The position numbers were made by a program, and so were the translations under genes. Below the pieces are notes generated by a model. The model was not told where the DNA came from and did no database searches. It was given only the letters and a program-made list of their open reading frames with translations. This document shows positions 45,001 to 57,464 of a DNA stretch of 64,000 nucleotides, piece by piece. Each line of letters opens with the position of its first letter. Position 1 is the first letter of the stretch. Origin of the DNA: Anisodus tanguticus (Eukaryota > Streptophyta > Magnoliopsida > Solanales > Solanaceae); contig CM067541.1 in assembly GCA_034509755.1 (NCBI GenBank), forward strand, positions 794,001-858,000, read 5' to 3'.

Positions 45001-48000
45001 TAGATTTATAACACTGCAGGCAACAAACAGATTAAGAGCATACCCGTAAAACCGAAGACAGTCTCTATGTAACGAATGCCCGCAACTAGCCACTCTGCTA
45101 GCAGCTGCATGGTTTGAAAAACTAAGTTCTAGGAACTTCCCAAAGGATAAGCCCCAAGCAGCATCAGACATCACTACTCTTTGAGTTGCTGGAGGAAATC
45201 CCTTAACGCGTGGACATCTCAGGCACCTATGCCACATCCATATTTTCCCTTCCCTTTCACCAGGCAAAAGAAACTCCGGCAGCTTCTTAACAGAAATAGT
45301 TAAAGTGCCTTGACGATGAGTATAACACTGAACATGTGCTTCTGAAGGCATCTCACATGAACTACATCTATAACTCTGCAGAAGGAAAGGAAAAATAAAA
45401 GATAAAAGATATTTTCGGTCTCTTAATTATATTCTTAATGGTTCCGGAAAACATGGAAAGGAAAGGGGAGAGATTTACTTGATCAAACAAATTGTCTCGT
45501 AGAAATCGACCCAATGGCTTATCAAAGTTCCCATAGTATTTTATCCGAAAGAGATGAGACCTTTCACAGACAGTTCCCTTCCAAACACATCGGGACGATA
45601 AGGAAACTAAAATGCTTTGATGGTCAGATGGGGATGGAGGAAAGTCTTCCTTTGAAGAAGCTGGTTCATCAAGAACATTTTTTCCGTCTAGTTGCAAAAC
45701 CATTGCATTTGAGCCACTTTGGTTCACATCCACATTGCAATTTTGGACACTCTTTGACAAACAACCTTGTTCAACTTTATCTGAAGGTGCAAAACCGGTA
45801 GACAAGAAATGGTATGCTTGGGCATCTTGGATGTTGTTGGCTACTGAAGGCTTTAATCTGGAAGACTCTATCATATGCACAATTCCTCTGTCCACAGATG
45901 TACCAGTCAGGGAGGGCCCAAGGAAGGAAGTCTCAGTGCTTGCAGCAGTAGAGAACTCTGTCATACCCATTTTTTTAGCACAAAGGTTTGCAGTCTTGAC
46001 CAGGTTTGTTGTGGGAAGGCTATTTGATTTCTGTGGTGCACCACCACATAGTGGTGATTGAGTTTTCTCAGTGTAAGGAATGGTAAAACCAGGTATTGTT
46101 GAGATTGAACTGCCAATAGTTGATGTTTTATCCGGAAGTGCTACAGTTATTGGAGAATTCAGAGGAAGTTCAGGTAGAGATGCTCCCTCATCAGCAAGAA
46201 AAGATGTTTCCAGAGCCAAATGATAAGCTGCGAATATTGAGTATTGAAACACACGCTTTACTTTCTTCAACTCATCCCCATTTGCACCACGGAGTAATAC
46301 CTGAGACAACAAATATCATGAGAGCCCAAATAATATTTAGAAGTCTATACGACTAAATTTGCAAAATGTACACACACGATGTCGTAAGAGTAACTTGGCC
46401 ATGATAAGAGACTGAAACCACCAATTTGCAGGTTGTCAAGTGTCTATTTACAACGTAGCAGGACAATAATTATCTTACTGTAGTTGTAGTAATTGATGAA
46501 AGACTTACAGTGCATCCCAGTGGCTTTGGACAGCCTTCAAAGTACATTAGAGTCTTCACCAGCTTCTTTCCACTCTGTCCAGCTGTACCATGCTCTTCAA
46601 AAAACTTCTCAACATGGAACATGTCACAGTAACCCAATTTTTTAGATGAGAAATGATCTATTGAAGGTACTATTTGACTACCCGTGCAGCGGGCTATACG
46701 CTCCAAAAGTGTCCTCTTGATATTTAAGACAAGTGATATGTCCTTTGCCAGGAGGTACTCTTGTGCATAGCGAGATACGGATTTTTCTACCAGAAGAACA
46801 TCTGGTTGGTGTATATCAATTTTGGCAACAGCCATCTTGAGATGATCCATTTCCTGAATAGCAACACACATCTATAAGCACAAGATCCTAAAAAAACACT
46901 ATCTGCTCCAAATATGGGAAGACAAGGTTATTCATCAAAACCTGCTGCAACAAAGTATCAAAACTTGATAAGTGGTTACAGACACGCTGGTATTCAAGAG
47001 CACCTCCAAGGATTAATATGCGAGGCTTCTCTATTTTGGACGTCATTCGTCGATGAGCTACATTTTTCTTGCAGACAACTCCTTTCACCACCACACTATT
47101 TAAGGGGGAAAAGTTTCATATGAGAGGAATACTATTTTTGGATGAACGGAAGAACACAACAAATATGCTATAACATAAACAACAACATACCCAGTGTAAT
47201 CCCACAAGTGGGGTCTGGGTAAGGTAGGATGTTCGCAGACCTTACCCATACCTTTGTGAGATAGAGGTTGTTCTGATAGACCCTCGGCTCGAAAGAAATG
47301 TACAGGATTGTAAGAGAAATAAAACAGCAAGATACAAGAGAAGTGTAGCAACGGATATTAATACACATTGAAGAATAAGAAACTATGTGATAACTAAATA
47401 ATATACTACTAAAAGGAAGAGAGGAGAGGAGAGGAGAGTGATAACCGTTCATCTCCCACGCGAGAAGAAGAAATTTTTTTCTATTCTTGACCAAGAACAC
47501 ACTCATGAGCAAAAGAAAGCTGCCACATGTATGTAATGAGTTGTTACCTTGAAACACCCTCACTAGTATTTCAAAGTTCCTTCAGATATCACAGTAAACA
47601 AAAGTATTGTGTGTGTGTGAGAGAGAGAGAGAGAGACTGTGTACAGAACATGAAACCTCAACGAAGCTCCTGTTTTCCTATTTCAAAAGTTTTCTGTTGA
47701 TGCTTATCCTAACTAGAAACATAAGAGGCACGGATCCAACACACAAGCTGAAAGGCATTGCGGACAAAACTGAAAAAATTATGTTCGCTTACCTGTCACT
47801 ATGACACCCAGATGCTACATATTTCACCTTTACGTATCCCCCAGGGTCCATCCCTCCGCCCTTGCTAGTGTCTGGTTTCAGAAGTGTAGCAGCTTCCCAA
47901 GATAGGGATGTAATGATCTCCACCCAACTCTCTTTCTCATCTTCTTCATCGATGGCAAGTTTTTCAACCTGCATAAGCTGGGATACTAAAGTCCTGAAGT

Positions 48001-51000
48001 GTCCATCAACCACATTTTTCACAACCTTTTTCTGCTCCTCATTTGACCTATCCCTACTTCTATATTCACCACTTCCAAAACTGCTTGATGACCGTAAACA
48101 TCCCCACTCTCCTGCAGCATCCCCGTCGTCATCATCATCATACATAAGTGCTTCCTTTTCATCTTCTTCATCTTCTGGTTCAGGTGGAAGCCACAGAACT
48201 CCATTGTTCTCAAAATCCACAGGTTCCACATTAACATCTTCCGCAACATTTATGGATGAAGGAACTTCACATTCAACAGAAATATCCTGTTTTACAATCT
48301 GTTGGACTTCTTCGGAAGCCTGGGAATCAAAACTATTGTATAAGGAAGAGCTGCTCACACTTTTTTCATCCATAACTTCTCCATCAGGGTGCTCTTTATG
48401 TGATCCATAGTCCTTTTTGATCTCGTCATACTGAACGTGACCATAGTAGCCATTAACCTGGGGAAAATGGCCCTGGGAATCTAACTGGTAAACACAATAT
48501 TCATCTTCTTCATCATCACTCCTGATTTCACAACGTAGCAACAAACAGTTAACTGATACTGAAATGTGTTCTTGGACACAACTAGTGGGACAGCAGGTAA
48601 CTACAAACGCAAAGCAACTCACAAAGTAATTGGTTCGCTCAGGACAAACTTTTCATACACAAATCAAAGTGCTTTAAGTAATTCTTACTGCAGATGACAC
48701 ACATTCCCCTCAGACATAAGACTGTTCAAGATGTAGATGTAATTGACTCAAAAGATATATATATATGCTCGCCACATTATTATCAAGCTCCTAGTTATCA
48801 AACATATGTCAAGCAGCATTTATCTATATATGTTATAGAAAAGCCGGTCCAACAAGGAAAAGGTGTGAAAAATAATGCATGTTTGTTCAAGATATAAAGT
48901 AGTATAAGAGGAGAAGCCATGTGATCTGCGAACAAAGTTGTTCTTTCTGACTTGGTTCAACATCACGAAACATGTCAAGTCACTCATACCCCCCACCCCC
49001 ACCTCCCAAAAACCCCCAAACCATTTATTTGTGGAAAGTGGAATTGGCCAGTATTGAGTTGTTTGTGCATCTCATCTAAAAGCGTAAGACATTAGAGAGC
49101 ACACTTTTATTTACTTAAATTATGTCTTCAACACACCCTTCATGTGCGGCCTAATTCTTTTTCATGAACCAAGAACATGGAAATTCTTTTTAATATTGGG
49201 TGGCGGTGATACTAGAACCTAAAACCTTTGCTTGTTCTGATACCATGATAAAAAAAATGGACCTAGTCCCTCGTTGGTTGTGTAAGGGTCCTAGGACACT
49301 CCACCTATTGCCTTGAAGGTTTTGGGCTAGATACTCAGATTCTTTCATATAGTACGGAGCCAAACTTTGGTGAGCCCGTTTGCACTATCACTTTCTCTTG
49401 TCATGTTCTATCGCTCTAAGCTTCTCTTCTCAACTAAGCCCATGGAGTTGCTCAGAGCTTTTTCTTCTCTCTCAATTCACCCTATCGCCCCACAAGCTTT
49501 ATTGAGGCCTACTCCTTACATAAGGGTAACCTTTTCTAAGCACATCCCTCACTTGTAAGTTTTAGTTTAAAGTTCATGTGTGATCTCAAAATTGGATTAC
49601 GTGTGTAACAAGGTGCTAATTAATAGTTGTCCAACTTCTAAATAGGTTTCTAAAAATGTTGGGTTCATCCACCCATAACCTTAAAGTTTTTGGTTAGATA
49701 CTTGTATTCGTTTACATAACTCAAAATTTTGACCTATCTTAACATTACACAATTGGATATTTCATACAGTGTCAGTATGGTTAGTTAGTCAATTTCTGCA
49801 GGATCCTCAAGATAGTCACTGTAACGACTTGTTCAGTCGTTACGTGCATTTTGACTATTTTACCCCGTTGACTCGATTTCCGAAGTTACCAGATGATCCT
49901 AGTGGAAGTTGTAGAAATTAGAACCTTAAAGTGAGAATGTTTGACCAATAGTTGACTTTTGAGTAAACGGACCTTTTTCAAAATTTCGCCGATTCCGTGA
50001 GGTCCGAAGGGTCGTTTATGACTTGATGGGATAGTTGGTTCGGTTCTCGAGACCTTCGGGAGTGTTTTTGACTATGGATTGGTAAGTTGGTTATAGTTGG
50101 TCAGGTAAAGGCCAAGCCAATGATGCTTAGCTGGTCTTTTCGGATGATCAGCCACACTACCGCCGCAACGGACAGCGTTCCGCTACGGCGAAGGTCTGGG
50201 TTTTGGCTAGGAGCCGCAGGCGCGGTCTCCGCTGCAGCGGGTGACGGGGAGACCAAAACCTTTTAAGTGTTAATTAACCCTTCATTTCCCCATTTCCCAA
50301 ATATTCCTCCAAGGCATTCATAGGGTAATTTCAAGCATTCTTAGGTGGATTCTTCTTGGGGTAAGCTTCTTTAGCCTTGTATTACTTTTATTTACCTTTC
50401 TTAAGTTAATTCAATGGTGAGAAAAACCTAGAAACTAGTAGACAAGATGAGTTCTACCTAAATAAGGTTTATTTGATTGTTAAACCTAAAAGTGAGATTA
50501 GTGGATGGGTTTTACTAGTCTAAGTATGGATTTCACTAATTAGTAGTTGTTAGGCTTGAATCTTCCTTGTTTGTTGAGAAATTAACTATGGAGAAACTAT
50601 GGTTCATGTGTAAATTGAGGGTTTTGCATTGTATGAGGAAATTGACCTATTATTGGACTATTTTAGCAATTGATTAGTAGGATTGAACTCCTAAAATGTC
50701 GAATTGCATATTTTACTTTTGAAAATGACCGTTTTACCCTTGTGGGCCCGTTTCTCCTTTTTTCCCATAGTTGGTTGGGATTCAAAGAAATAGTCTAGTG
50801 CTTTGGGTATTGTTAGTTTCCATTTCTAACTTAGATTTCGATAATGTCTAGACTTCGAGTACTATCGTGATCCTCGGAAAGGCAAGGCTCAAGTGTGATC
50901 GTTGTGACTCCCGCTCGGCATCCAGGTAGGTTACGGCTTACCTTCTTATTAGACTTCGGTTAACAAAGCATATGTATAGTTAGTTACTGTTGGAGAAAGC

Positions 51001-53576
51001 ATATACGCCTTCGGGTATGAAGTTGGGAGGGACTACTTGTTGCGGTATTGTTGATATAGTTCTCACTTATCTCGATATTATCATGAATAGAGGAAAGGAC
51101 TGGAATTGATACTAATATTGCGTTATGTGGCCATGATATTGTGTTATGTGGCCATGTGTGGCATGATTGGGATTGATATGATATACTGGTTATTGTCATT
51201 TTGCATTGCATCCATCCTCATTTTCATGATACTTGATATTACTTGTGATTGGCGTGATGGGGATAAGTGAAAAGGAAACATCTATGATTCTTGTAATACA
51301 TTTGATAGCGTAGCCATCTCTGAGCTGTGTACGGAATGGCTAGCGGGGTCTTCGGTGGTAGATTCATCTTCGGGTTGTGTTCGAAATGACTGGTACATGC
51401 ACTTCGCGGGTCCCTCATAGGTCATGACTGTCGGGACGTAGAGATATTCCGCTTGAAACATGTATGTACGGAGATTACATTTGGTCATTGCATTGCATAT
51501 TCACTCATCATAATATTCATATACACTTGGATTCTTACTTGATTCTCTATACTTGAGTTGGTTATTCTTGTATTGTGATATTACTTGTACTTGATTGCGA
51601 GCATGTCTATCTTTCGGTTTCTTCCTTTATATATGTTAGCTAACTGTTGTCGGCCTATGATGTCTACTGGTACATAGTGTTTCTACTGATACTATCTGGC
51701 TGCATTCTTTTCTGAATGTAGAGTACATGACCGGTTCCACATCCGCTCCTCACGACTGATCCCGAGGTGTTGCTGCTGAGTCTCTAGGGTGAGTGCACTA
51801 GATGGATCCGCTGCCCGGAGACTTTTTCCTTCTTACTTGTCTTATTTCGTATTCTGAGACAGTATTTCCATTTTGAGACTTATGTATTATTCAGACTTGT
51901 ACGGATCAGGGGCTCTTGTACGGTTTTCAGACCATTATCATTGGGTTGTAGTAGTATAGTACTTCCGCACTGATGTTATTTATGATATGATCCAGACTTC
52001 CATTTAATTGTTCTATTTAATTCGTTGTTGTTGAATTATTGATTAAGGGACGGGTTCGCCTATCGAGGTGGGAATGGTAGGTGCCCGCATGACTTAGTGA
52101 TTTGGGGTCGTGACAGTCACTGAAATGCTGCTTGAAAAAGAGCCTGCCTGGTAATCTACTTTATTTATGGAGAGTTTGCAAGGAAGACAGCTGAATACGT
52201 GGAATTAAAAGAGAAGGATTTCCAGAGGTCAATATCTGGCATTGAACCCCCAATCCTAAGTGGCTAAGTATGAGTTGCTCTCTTCGGTATATCAAAAGCA
52301 ACCCAGGACAAAGCCTTCTACTATATGAGGACTAAGGAAATACTGATAATATAGCATATGTAGATGCTGATTTGTCCAGTTCACCCTCTGACAGATGGTC
52401 CACATCGGTATATTATGGAGAGAAAGTTACGGATGCTTGAAAATGAAGGAGAGAGAGCAGAGAAAAAATTAATACAATCTAATCCCAGATGATGTACCTT
52501 CAACTCGGAAGGCTAAGCCATGTAAAAAGATGTGTCTAATACGTCATTTTGTGGATCACAATCTCACACACTAACCCCTACAGGTGCTATTTTGATTGGG
52601 GAAAACTTGATGTCATGAAAAAAGTAAGAAGTAAGATTTGCATCTGGTGCAGCACCTGAGTACCGAGCTACGGCCTTAGAGATACATGAGTTTATGTGGT
52701 TGATTTCACACAAATCCCTGAGAGGACTCAAACATACAATCAAGCAAAATGGAGAGAGTAAATGTTCATATACTGTCGAAACTAGGGTTAAAAGTGCTTT
52801 CCTCACTACTTAGTAAGAGATGTCCGTAGTTTTTTAAGGCAATCTACCAATTCACATTTGAAAACAAACAAACTCATAAATGTTGCAACTTTCCAAGCAA
52901 CAATCAACGACAAAATAATAGTAGTTGGTTTGATTTCTTTTTCATTAACTGGTTGAAATTGAACTGATAATAGATGTCAGATGAACCTTGCTGCGCAAAA
53001 TGCATATTGGTTGTGCAAAACTCCGGTATTAGCAGAATCACAGCTCCCTCTAACTGTTGCAGCACTTTGACCGTCTAGAGCAGACTCTGTCACAGCCGAT
53101 TTGCATGGACTAATTAAAGAAGACTGTGGCCCCGAAGTAAAGGTAACGCTACTGCTGTCACCCGTTCCACTAGACTTGAAGCTGATAAAACTTGTTGCAG
53201 AAGGCGAAGAACAACTGGTATGCACGTTAGCAACCCGAGGTCCATGATGAACACTAGAAACTAAACCTTGCTCCCATTGCTTGTAACAGTAATTACAGAC
53301 CCTAATCTTTTCCCACTCTTCTTGTAGTGGCCTTGGGTCACTGGATGGAGCAGGAATCCAATTAGACGTGCACTTGGCGCAGAAAACTCGTCCACAAAGA
53401 CGACAGTGATGCCTACGGTTAAACAATGTGAATTGAGTATCACAATCATAACATACCCGACAGCTGTGATCGGGCATCCAAAAATCCTTCGACACATTAT
53501 CAGGCTCAGACCGCCAAGGGATCCACGATTTCAGTAACTTTAACAGATCAGAGAATGTCCTATTTGAGGCATCCAT
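39008..53576 (-). CDS. FAB1: FAB1/PIKfyve-type 1-phosphatidylinositol-3-phosphate 5-kinase, 1803 residues
   Basis: It converts PtdIns3P to PtdIns(3,5)P2 on endosomal and vacuolar membranes. Minus-strand exons are 53576-52987, 48521-47793, 47095-46942, 46853-46509, 46300-45479, 45375-45044, 44638-44512, 44425-44258, 43593-42043, 41118-40852 and 39334-39008. All use GT/AG sites, the total is 5412 nt, and the frame is open throughout. Exon 1 encodes the FYVE finger (WMPD 33-36, RRHHCR 54-59, paired Cys), which binds PtdIns3P. Exons 3-5 encode the TCP1-like CCT domain (SSFDTLLQQ, DISLVLNIKR, GCPKPLGCT). Exons 6-8 hold the conserved Cys-rich region. Exons 9-11 encode the lipid kinase domain with FIIKQ, DLKGSSRSRY, DYSLLVG and IIDFMRQYTWDKHLE. 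Length matches Arabidopsis FAB1A/B, and A versus B is not assigned. The ATG at 53576 begins MDASNRTFSD, as in relatives. Introns carry several transposons without harming exons. Confidence 0.96.
39415..39512 (-). repeat. SINE fragment, copy 2, in FAB1 intron 10
   Basis: On the minus strand it reads TGCAGAAATGCAGGGTAAG, TGCGTACAATAGACCCTTG, CCCGTACCCCGCGCA and GTGCACCGGGCTGCCC, i.e. the body and 3-prime end of the same SINE as at 3789. The tRNA-related part is missing. Confidence 0.8.
39666..40295. mobile_element. hAT-like non-autonomous element in FAB1 intron 10
   Basis: The 8-bp duplication ACACACTA flanks both sides (39658-39665 and 40296-40303). Inner ends GGGTGGCCGTATATCGG and TTTTTGCCTACCCCT are imperfect inverted repeats. 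Both subterminal regions contain TCGGTTC/GAACCGAA words. No transposase is present, and the interior is AT-rich with homopolymer runs. Confidence 0.75.
41461..41692. mobile_element. Stowaway-like MITE in FAB1 intron 9
   Basis: CTCCCTCCTAATTTATGTGGCA at the left pairs imperfectly with TGCGACATAAATTGGGACAGAGGGGAG at the right, and TA follows the right end. The left flank reads TAC, so the left TA is one base off. Confidence 0.75.
47183..47300 (-). repeat. TS-type SINE in FAB1 intron 2
   Basis: Read in reverse it gives CCGAGGGTCTATCAGAACAA, GGTAAGGTCTGCGAACATCC, CAGACCCCACTTGTGGGATT and a GTTGTTGTTT tail. It matches 59022-59135 on the plus strand. Confidence 0.75.
49060..49245 (+). repeat. Dispersed repeat, copy 2, in FAB1 intron 1
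   Basis: It shares CATCTCATCTAAAAG, TTTACTTAAATTATGTCTTC, AACACACC and AATTCTTTTTAATATTGGGTGG with 38035-38310 at moderate divergence. Confidence 0.6.
49820..52115 (+). mobile_element. Solo LTR (2296 bp, gypsy-type) in FAB1 intron 1
   Basis: It begins TGTAACGACTTG and ends GGGTCGTGACA, with a perfect 5-bp duplication GTCAC at 49815-49819 and 52116-52120. No internal retrotransposon sequence is present. The length and the TGTAACGAC start suggest a large Ty3/gypsy LTR. Excision of the interior by LTR-LTR recombination is the usual origin. Strand follows the TG-to-CA reading and a TATA-like TTATATATGTTAG near 51627, and is uncertain. Confidence 0.85.
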
Positions 53577-53612
53577 CGACAAAATATAGGCCTTTGCCTC
53601 TCATTGCAATCA

Positions 53613-53783
53613 AGGGCGGAGCTAGAGTGTCCGCTACGGGTTAGGCCCAACCCAGTAGCTTCGATTCATACCCTCTATTGTCTTAAAAATCCATATTCGT
53701 ACATATAATTAATTCAGAACCCAGTAACTTCAAAATATTAGAATTTAGAACCCATAATTTCAAATCTTGGCACCCCCTCTGAT
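53613..53783. mobile_element. MITE in the FAB1 5-prime leader or promoter
   Basis: It runs from GGGCGGAGCTAGAGTG to CTTGGCACCCCCTCTG and contains CGGGTTAGGCCCAACCCAGTAGC, CAGAACCCAGTAAC and AGAACCCATAATTTC words, a composition I recall from a very common Solanaceae MITE. It lies 37 nt upstream of the FAB1 start codon. Confidence 0.65.
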
Positions 53784-54115
53784 TGCTATAACCTCATTCA
53801 GTAACAAATCCATATCCAATTGCAGGAACAAATCAACCCTAAAAAAGAGGTCTGATCCAACCAACAGACTAAAGCCCCTAACAAGTGGCTGGCATTGAAG
53901 AATCAACAAACTCTTCACTGATTATAATACTATTATTGATGTTTTACTACTCATGATTCATTTATCAGTATTCTCCAAATTCGTATATATCAAAAAAATC
54001 ACTGCCAATACCTTCCAATCAACTGGCATAACAATAAAATCCCTCTAAATTTTCCTCTGAAACAAATCAATTCAGAAACTCCCCATTAAGGAATTCGAAA
54101 CACCCAATTGCAAAG

Positions 54116-54487
54116 AAGCCAAATGAAGGATACCCAAATCACCTCATCAGCAAAAAGATTGAAACTTAACCTTTAGAAGCCAAATGAAGAAAACCCAAAT
54201 CACCTAAACAGCAAAAAGATTGAAACTTTAACCTTTGGAACCCAAACGAAGGATACCCAAATCACCTCAACAGCAAAAAAAATGAAACTTTAATCTTTAG
54301 AAGCCAAATGAAGGATACTCAAATCACCTCATCAGCAAAAAAAAATGAAACTTTAACCTTTGGAACCCAAATGAAGGATACCCAAATCACCTAAACAGCA
54401 AAAAAATTGAAACTTTAACCTTTGGAACCCAAATGAAGGATACCCAAATCACCTAAACAGCAAAAAGATTGAAACTTTAACCTTTAC
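54116..54487. repeat. 62-bp minisatellite, six copies, upstream of FAB1
   Basis: Six contiguous units of about 62 bp each contain GAAGGATACCCAAATCACCT and AACAGCAAAAA, then TTGAAACTTTAACCTTT. Units fall into two forms by their first bases (AAGCC or AACCC). Homopolymer A length varies between units. The array is about 0.5-0.9 kb upstream of the FAB1 ATG. Confidence 0.92.
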
Positions 54488-54739
54488 TAATAAAGGGAAC
54501 AAGTCTCTTGCTCCTCCCCAATCAAGATACAATAACCCTGAGATGAAAATCAAACATATCTGATATGAATAAATTGAATTCGATATATTACCCCTATATA
54601 AAGATCAATCATTTTCGACATAAATATAAAAAGTGAATCAAAACATAAAACATTTTTCGAATGAATAAATGGAACAAGAAAAGGACGTTGCCTTTTAATG
54701 ATTAGATTTCAAAGAGCGGCAATTACCTTTATGCACAAT

Positions 54740-55600
54740 CCAAATATATGGGTCACTGTCAATTTTTATTTCATATTTTTTGTTATTTTTATAAAATAAT
54801 TATTAAATATATTAATTTTTTTCTTATCCCTCCCTCGCCTCTTCCCACATATTTTTTCTTGTCTCCCCACCTACCCTCTCCACCCTCACTCATTCTCAAA
54901 TTTCTATTTCATATTTTTTTGTTACTTTTATAATAAAAATTATTTAAAATATGAAGAAAAAAATGTATCTCCCCTCCACCCCGCACCCTGATGCCCTACC
55001 CTCATCCTCAAATTTCTTACTTTTATAAATAAATTTATAAAAAATTATGAAATTATTTCTTAACTCCCCGCCCTACCAACACCTACCCCATTCACCTCCA
55101 CCCCATTGCCCTACCCCATCCTCAAAATTATAGAATTAATATTTTTTTTTCTTTTATAAAAAATTATTAAAAAAAAAAAAAAAAATTCTTACCTCTCCAC
55201 CCCACCCCCCATGCCCTACCCACATCCTCAAAATTCTATTTCATATTCTTTTTACTTTTATAAAAAAAATTCTTATCTTCCCCCTCGACCCATGCCCTAT
55301 CCCATCCTCAAATTATAAAAATTATGAAATTATTTTATTTTTATAAATTTTTTATAAAAAATGAGAAAATTTTGCTTACCCCACCCCCACTCCCAACCCG
55401 AAGTTTTTACTTTATATATTTATTTTTTTATTTTATTTATACAATTTTTTTATAAAAAATGAGAAACTTTTCTTACCCCGCTATCCAACTCCCCTCTCAC
55501 CCCCGCCCTCCTAATCACTACTTTATATATTTATTTTACTTTTATAAAAAATGAAAAAAAAATTATTCTTATTTCAAAAATAAAGATATAGAAAAATCAA
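54740..55600. repeat. Low-complexity tract of alternating C-rich and AT-rich blocks
   Basis: About nine cycles of a pyrimidine block (CCCCACCC, ATGCCCTACCC) followed by a TTTTATAAAAAATTATGAAATT-like block. It looks like a degenerate tandem repeat of roughly 90-110 bp with strong homopolymer drift. No coding content. Confidence 0.75.
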
Positions 55601-56860
55601 ATATCATACAAAATTAAAAAAAATCACAGAAGGTAAATTTTAAATTTGTAAAAGTAATAGATCAAGTTGGCAAGTCGGGTTATGAAACATCATTTAGTCC
55701 ATCTTAGCCCATATAAGCTTTGGCCGATTTGGGCATTAGCCCGTTTATTAATTTAGTCCATCTTAACCCGCTCAACTTTAGCCCAAATGGCCCATCTGCC
55801 CCCGCGCACACACACCTGTGAGTACGTTGATTCACACATGCAACTTTGCTGCTCTTCTTCTTCTTTCAATGATAAATTCACCTGCGGTAAGTTTTGATGA
55901 TTGAAAATTGCTTTCTAAGTTGCAAATATAAATTTAATACTCCAATGAGAAATGAAATTATGTCAGTCACCTTCTTTTTATTTTTTATTTTTTCCCCGTT
56001 TTTTTAAAAAAAAAATAATTATTACCTAGGGTAGCGGTAAGGAAATTACAAAGTGGCATTAGAAAGTCAATTTGTTTCCTTTCTTTCTTTCTTTCTTTTT
56101 TCTTACCTTAATTTCTGGGGGGGTGGGGGGGAATAGAATATAGCTTTGGAAAGGAAAAATCAAAAGGTCAAATACATATATAAATATTTAGGTGTCGTTT
56201 GATTGTTGATTAGGAAGTAAGTATTTATATATTAAATCTTACATAAATAATACCTTGTTGAATAACTCTTTTCATGTTTTATTCGTAACTTTATATTTAA
56301 GAGTATTTTTTTTAAAATAGTTAAACATAAATTATTGCTAAAATATATTTTCTAAGTTAATTAATTAATTATAAAAAAAAATCTTTAAAATATTTTCAAA
56401 CAATACTAGTAAAATAAGTAGGTTCTAGAATTTTTGTGTAACAACACTCACCACACTCCGTCCATTTTTATTTATCTACGAAAAGTAAATGTTCATTTTT
56501 ACTTGTTCAGCTTGAAAAATCAAGATAAAATTAATTATTTATGAATTTTTATTAGGTGATTTATTAGTGTTCTAAATCTTAGTTGGTATTCAAAATATCC
56601 TATTTAAGTAGACAAAGAGTATATTTGTACTCTGGCTAATAAGGGAAAGATTTTTTTTCAAATTCAAGTTTGACTCTGATTAGATCCTTAGCGCAAGCGC
56701 TAAGTAAGCAAGTTAACACTCTGTGGGGTGAAAATAAAGAACGACAAGTAGAACGAAACAAGGTCTTACAACACGATCACTATATCTTTGATTTTTCTTC
56801 ATCTCTCCTCGGCTTGAGCCGAGTAGATGATATGTGGCGTGATATTCATATTTGATTGAT
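55601..56860. other. Intergenic between FAB1 and eIF2B alpha, no gene recognised
   Basis: It contains CCCGTTTATTAATTTAGTCC-like runs near 55740, a G-run (56117-56132), and a degenerate Stowaway-like stretch at about 56450-56640. No protein-coding frame is supported. Confidence 0.4.
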
Positions 56861-57166
56861 CAAAGTGTTTTGGAAAACATTTTCTTTAAAAAAACAAATT
56901 TCTTAAAAATGATGAAAATTACTTTCTTAATGAAAATAGGGAGAACCAGTCCACAAGAAACATTCCAAGTTCATTGTCTCTTCCAAACACACCAACGCTC
57001 CCAAAACCTCACCCCTTGACCATCCTACCATGTCACCCTTAAAACCCCACTCTCCACCTAATTTTTTTGCTTACATACCAAACACTAAAAAATAAGTAAG
57101 AAACTCACTTATTTTCCAGAAAAAAAACATTTTCTAAACATTTCCTTCATTCCAAACACACCCCCG
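56861..57166. repeat. GTTTGG-type MITE, copy 1 (degenerate)
   Basis: CAAAGTGTTTTGGAAAACAT at the left and CATTCCAAACACACCCCC at the right, with AAACATTTTCT and CCCCACTCTCC words inside. It shares its body with 62665-63035, including ATTCCAAGTTCATTGTC. Confidence 0.65.
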
Positions 57167-57464
57167 AGTGAACTTATAAAGTATTTGGTGTAATTAACCC
57201 CACTACGTACTCCATTTGTTTACTTTTATTTGTCCACTTTTAATTTTATACCACTCTTAAGAATTAATAAATGAAATATGTATTTTACTATAATGCTCAT
57301 ATTAGTTGATGCATTGTCTCGTTGAACTTAGAAAACGATTTGAAAATGAGTAATTAATATTAAGGGTAAAATAAGATTTTTTTTGTTGTCTTTCCTTCGT
57401 ATGTTTTAAAATGGATAAGTAAAAATAAAAATTTATTTTTAATATAATGGAGGAGAGCATTAGA

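Noticed and set aside
47862..48410. 182-codon plus-strand frame
   Set aside because: It lies entirely antisense to FAB1 exon 2, whose sequence matches the family. Its Ser/Phe richness mirrors the acidic Glu/Asp runs on the real strand.
54748..54933. 61-codon frame
   Set aside because: It is produced by the C-rich/AT-rich low-complexity tract.
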